5,651 nt of DNA from Gammaproteobacteria bacterium (GTDB taxonomy: Bacteria > Pseudomonadota > Gammaproteobacteria > Chromatiales > Chromatiaceae), in contig JAUXGQ010000151.1 in assembly GCA_030621975.1 (NCBI GenBank), positions 1 to 5,651 of the forward strand. Reading direction: 5' to 3'. Shown one piece after another: positions 5,351-5,651 of this stretch. The notes under the pieces are model-generated. The model made no database searches. It saw only the letters and a list, made by a program, of their open reading frames with translations, and was not told the origin of the DNA. How positions within the stretch are numbered: the stretch's first letter is position 1; each line of letters opens with the position of its first letter. The translations under genes were made by a program, and so were the position numbers.

Positions 5351-5651
5351 GTGAACAAACTTCTGCTCTTTTCGTTCCTGGTCGCCTGGGGCACAGCCGC
5401 CGCTGATACCCGTTACGTCACCGATCAGTTCAAGGTCACCATGCGCAGCGGTGAAAGCGCCTCGCACAAGATCGTGCGCATGGTGCGCAGCGGCACGGCA
5501 CTCGAAGTGCTCGCCGACAATCCGGAAACCGGCTATTCCCAGGTTCGCACCGGCACCGGTACAACCGGTTACGTGTTGACCCGGCAGCTCATGCCGCAAT
5601 CCAGCGCAAGGGACCGCCTCGCTCGCGCGGAGGTTCGCCTCCAGGAGTTGC
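5351..5651 (+). CDS. Secreted SH3-domain protein, 5' part (YgiM/TIGR04211-like)
   Basis: The first 100 codons of a gene cut off by the window edge. GTG opens a signal peptide: lysine at residue 3, a hydrophobic stretch LLLFSFLVAW, and a likely cleavage after TAAA near residue 18. Residues of about 20-78 form a bacterial SH3 domain (YVTDQFKVTMRSGES at the start, TTGYVLTRQL at the end). From about residue 84 a charged helical region begins (ARDRLARAEVRLQEL), which in this family becomes a coiled coil and is usually followed by a C-terminal membrane helix; that part lies outside the window. The molecular role is unknown, and an envelope location is inferred. It starts 53 nt after argF, with no T-run terminator between them, so it may be transcribed with argF or from its own promoter. 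Confidence 0.85.
   Translation, partial: MNKLLLFSFLVAWGTAAADTRYVTDQFKVTMRSGESASHKIVRMVRSGTALEVLADNPETGYSQVRTGTGTTGYVLTRQLMPQSSARDRLARAEVRLQEL

Noticed and set aside
5156..5599. Minus-strand ORF over the argF end and the SH3 protein
   Set aside because: It opposes the conserved HCLPAHRG end of ArgF and a clear signal peptide plus SH3 domain on the + strand.

Overview
The window reads as a chromosomal segment of a gammaproteobacterium, possibly a sulfur-oxidising or Chromatiales-like lineage. That placement is inferred from the argD-argF pairing, the SH3 envelope protein behind it and the overall style of the REC-PAS-GGDEF protein. No rRNA or other taxonomic marker is present, so it is soft. 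All confident genes are on the + strand. There is no CRISPR array, tRNA, integrase or intact insertion sequence.

Left part (1-2452): a signalling and polyphosphate operon. A few codons that may end an upstream gene are followed by a TTG-started diguanylate cyclase response regulator (REC-PAS-GGDEF). After a 19-nt gap with a good ribosome binding site comes a class I-type polyphosphate kinase 2 (ppk2). Its stop codon overlaps the TTG start of a small 61-codon ORF of unknown function. The layout suggests co-expression of cyclic-di-GMP synthesis with polyphosphate/nucleotide phosphotransfer.

Middle (2453-3164): about 710 bases with no convincing gene but unusually rich in inverted repeats. These are a small GC-rich palindrome, a 10-bp long-range helix next to a 14-bp hairpin whose G-U pairs favour a + strand RNA, an 18-nt inverted repeat with 17 of 18 positions paired, and two back-to-back hairpins. 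At its right end are a good sigma70-like promoter, a small GAAA-loop hairpin and a near-perfect intrinsic terminator only 24 bases before argD. This could be a transcription-attenuation leader or a short terminated RNA.

Right part (3165-5651): an arginine biosynthesis pair, argD (acetylornithine aminotransferase) and argF (ornithine carbamoyltransferase), 21 nt apart. They supply consecutive parts of the route to citrulline: ArgD makes N-acetylornithine, and ArgF carbamoylates ornithine. After 53 nt, a secreted SH3-domain protein begins with GTG and runs off the window. The argD-argF half looks more GC-rich by eye than the left half and the middle.

The most interesting features are the structured intergenic region, the terminator-containing argD leader, and the c-di-GMP/polyphosphate/small-protein operon. 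None of them by itself proves a new system.
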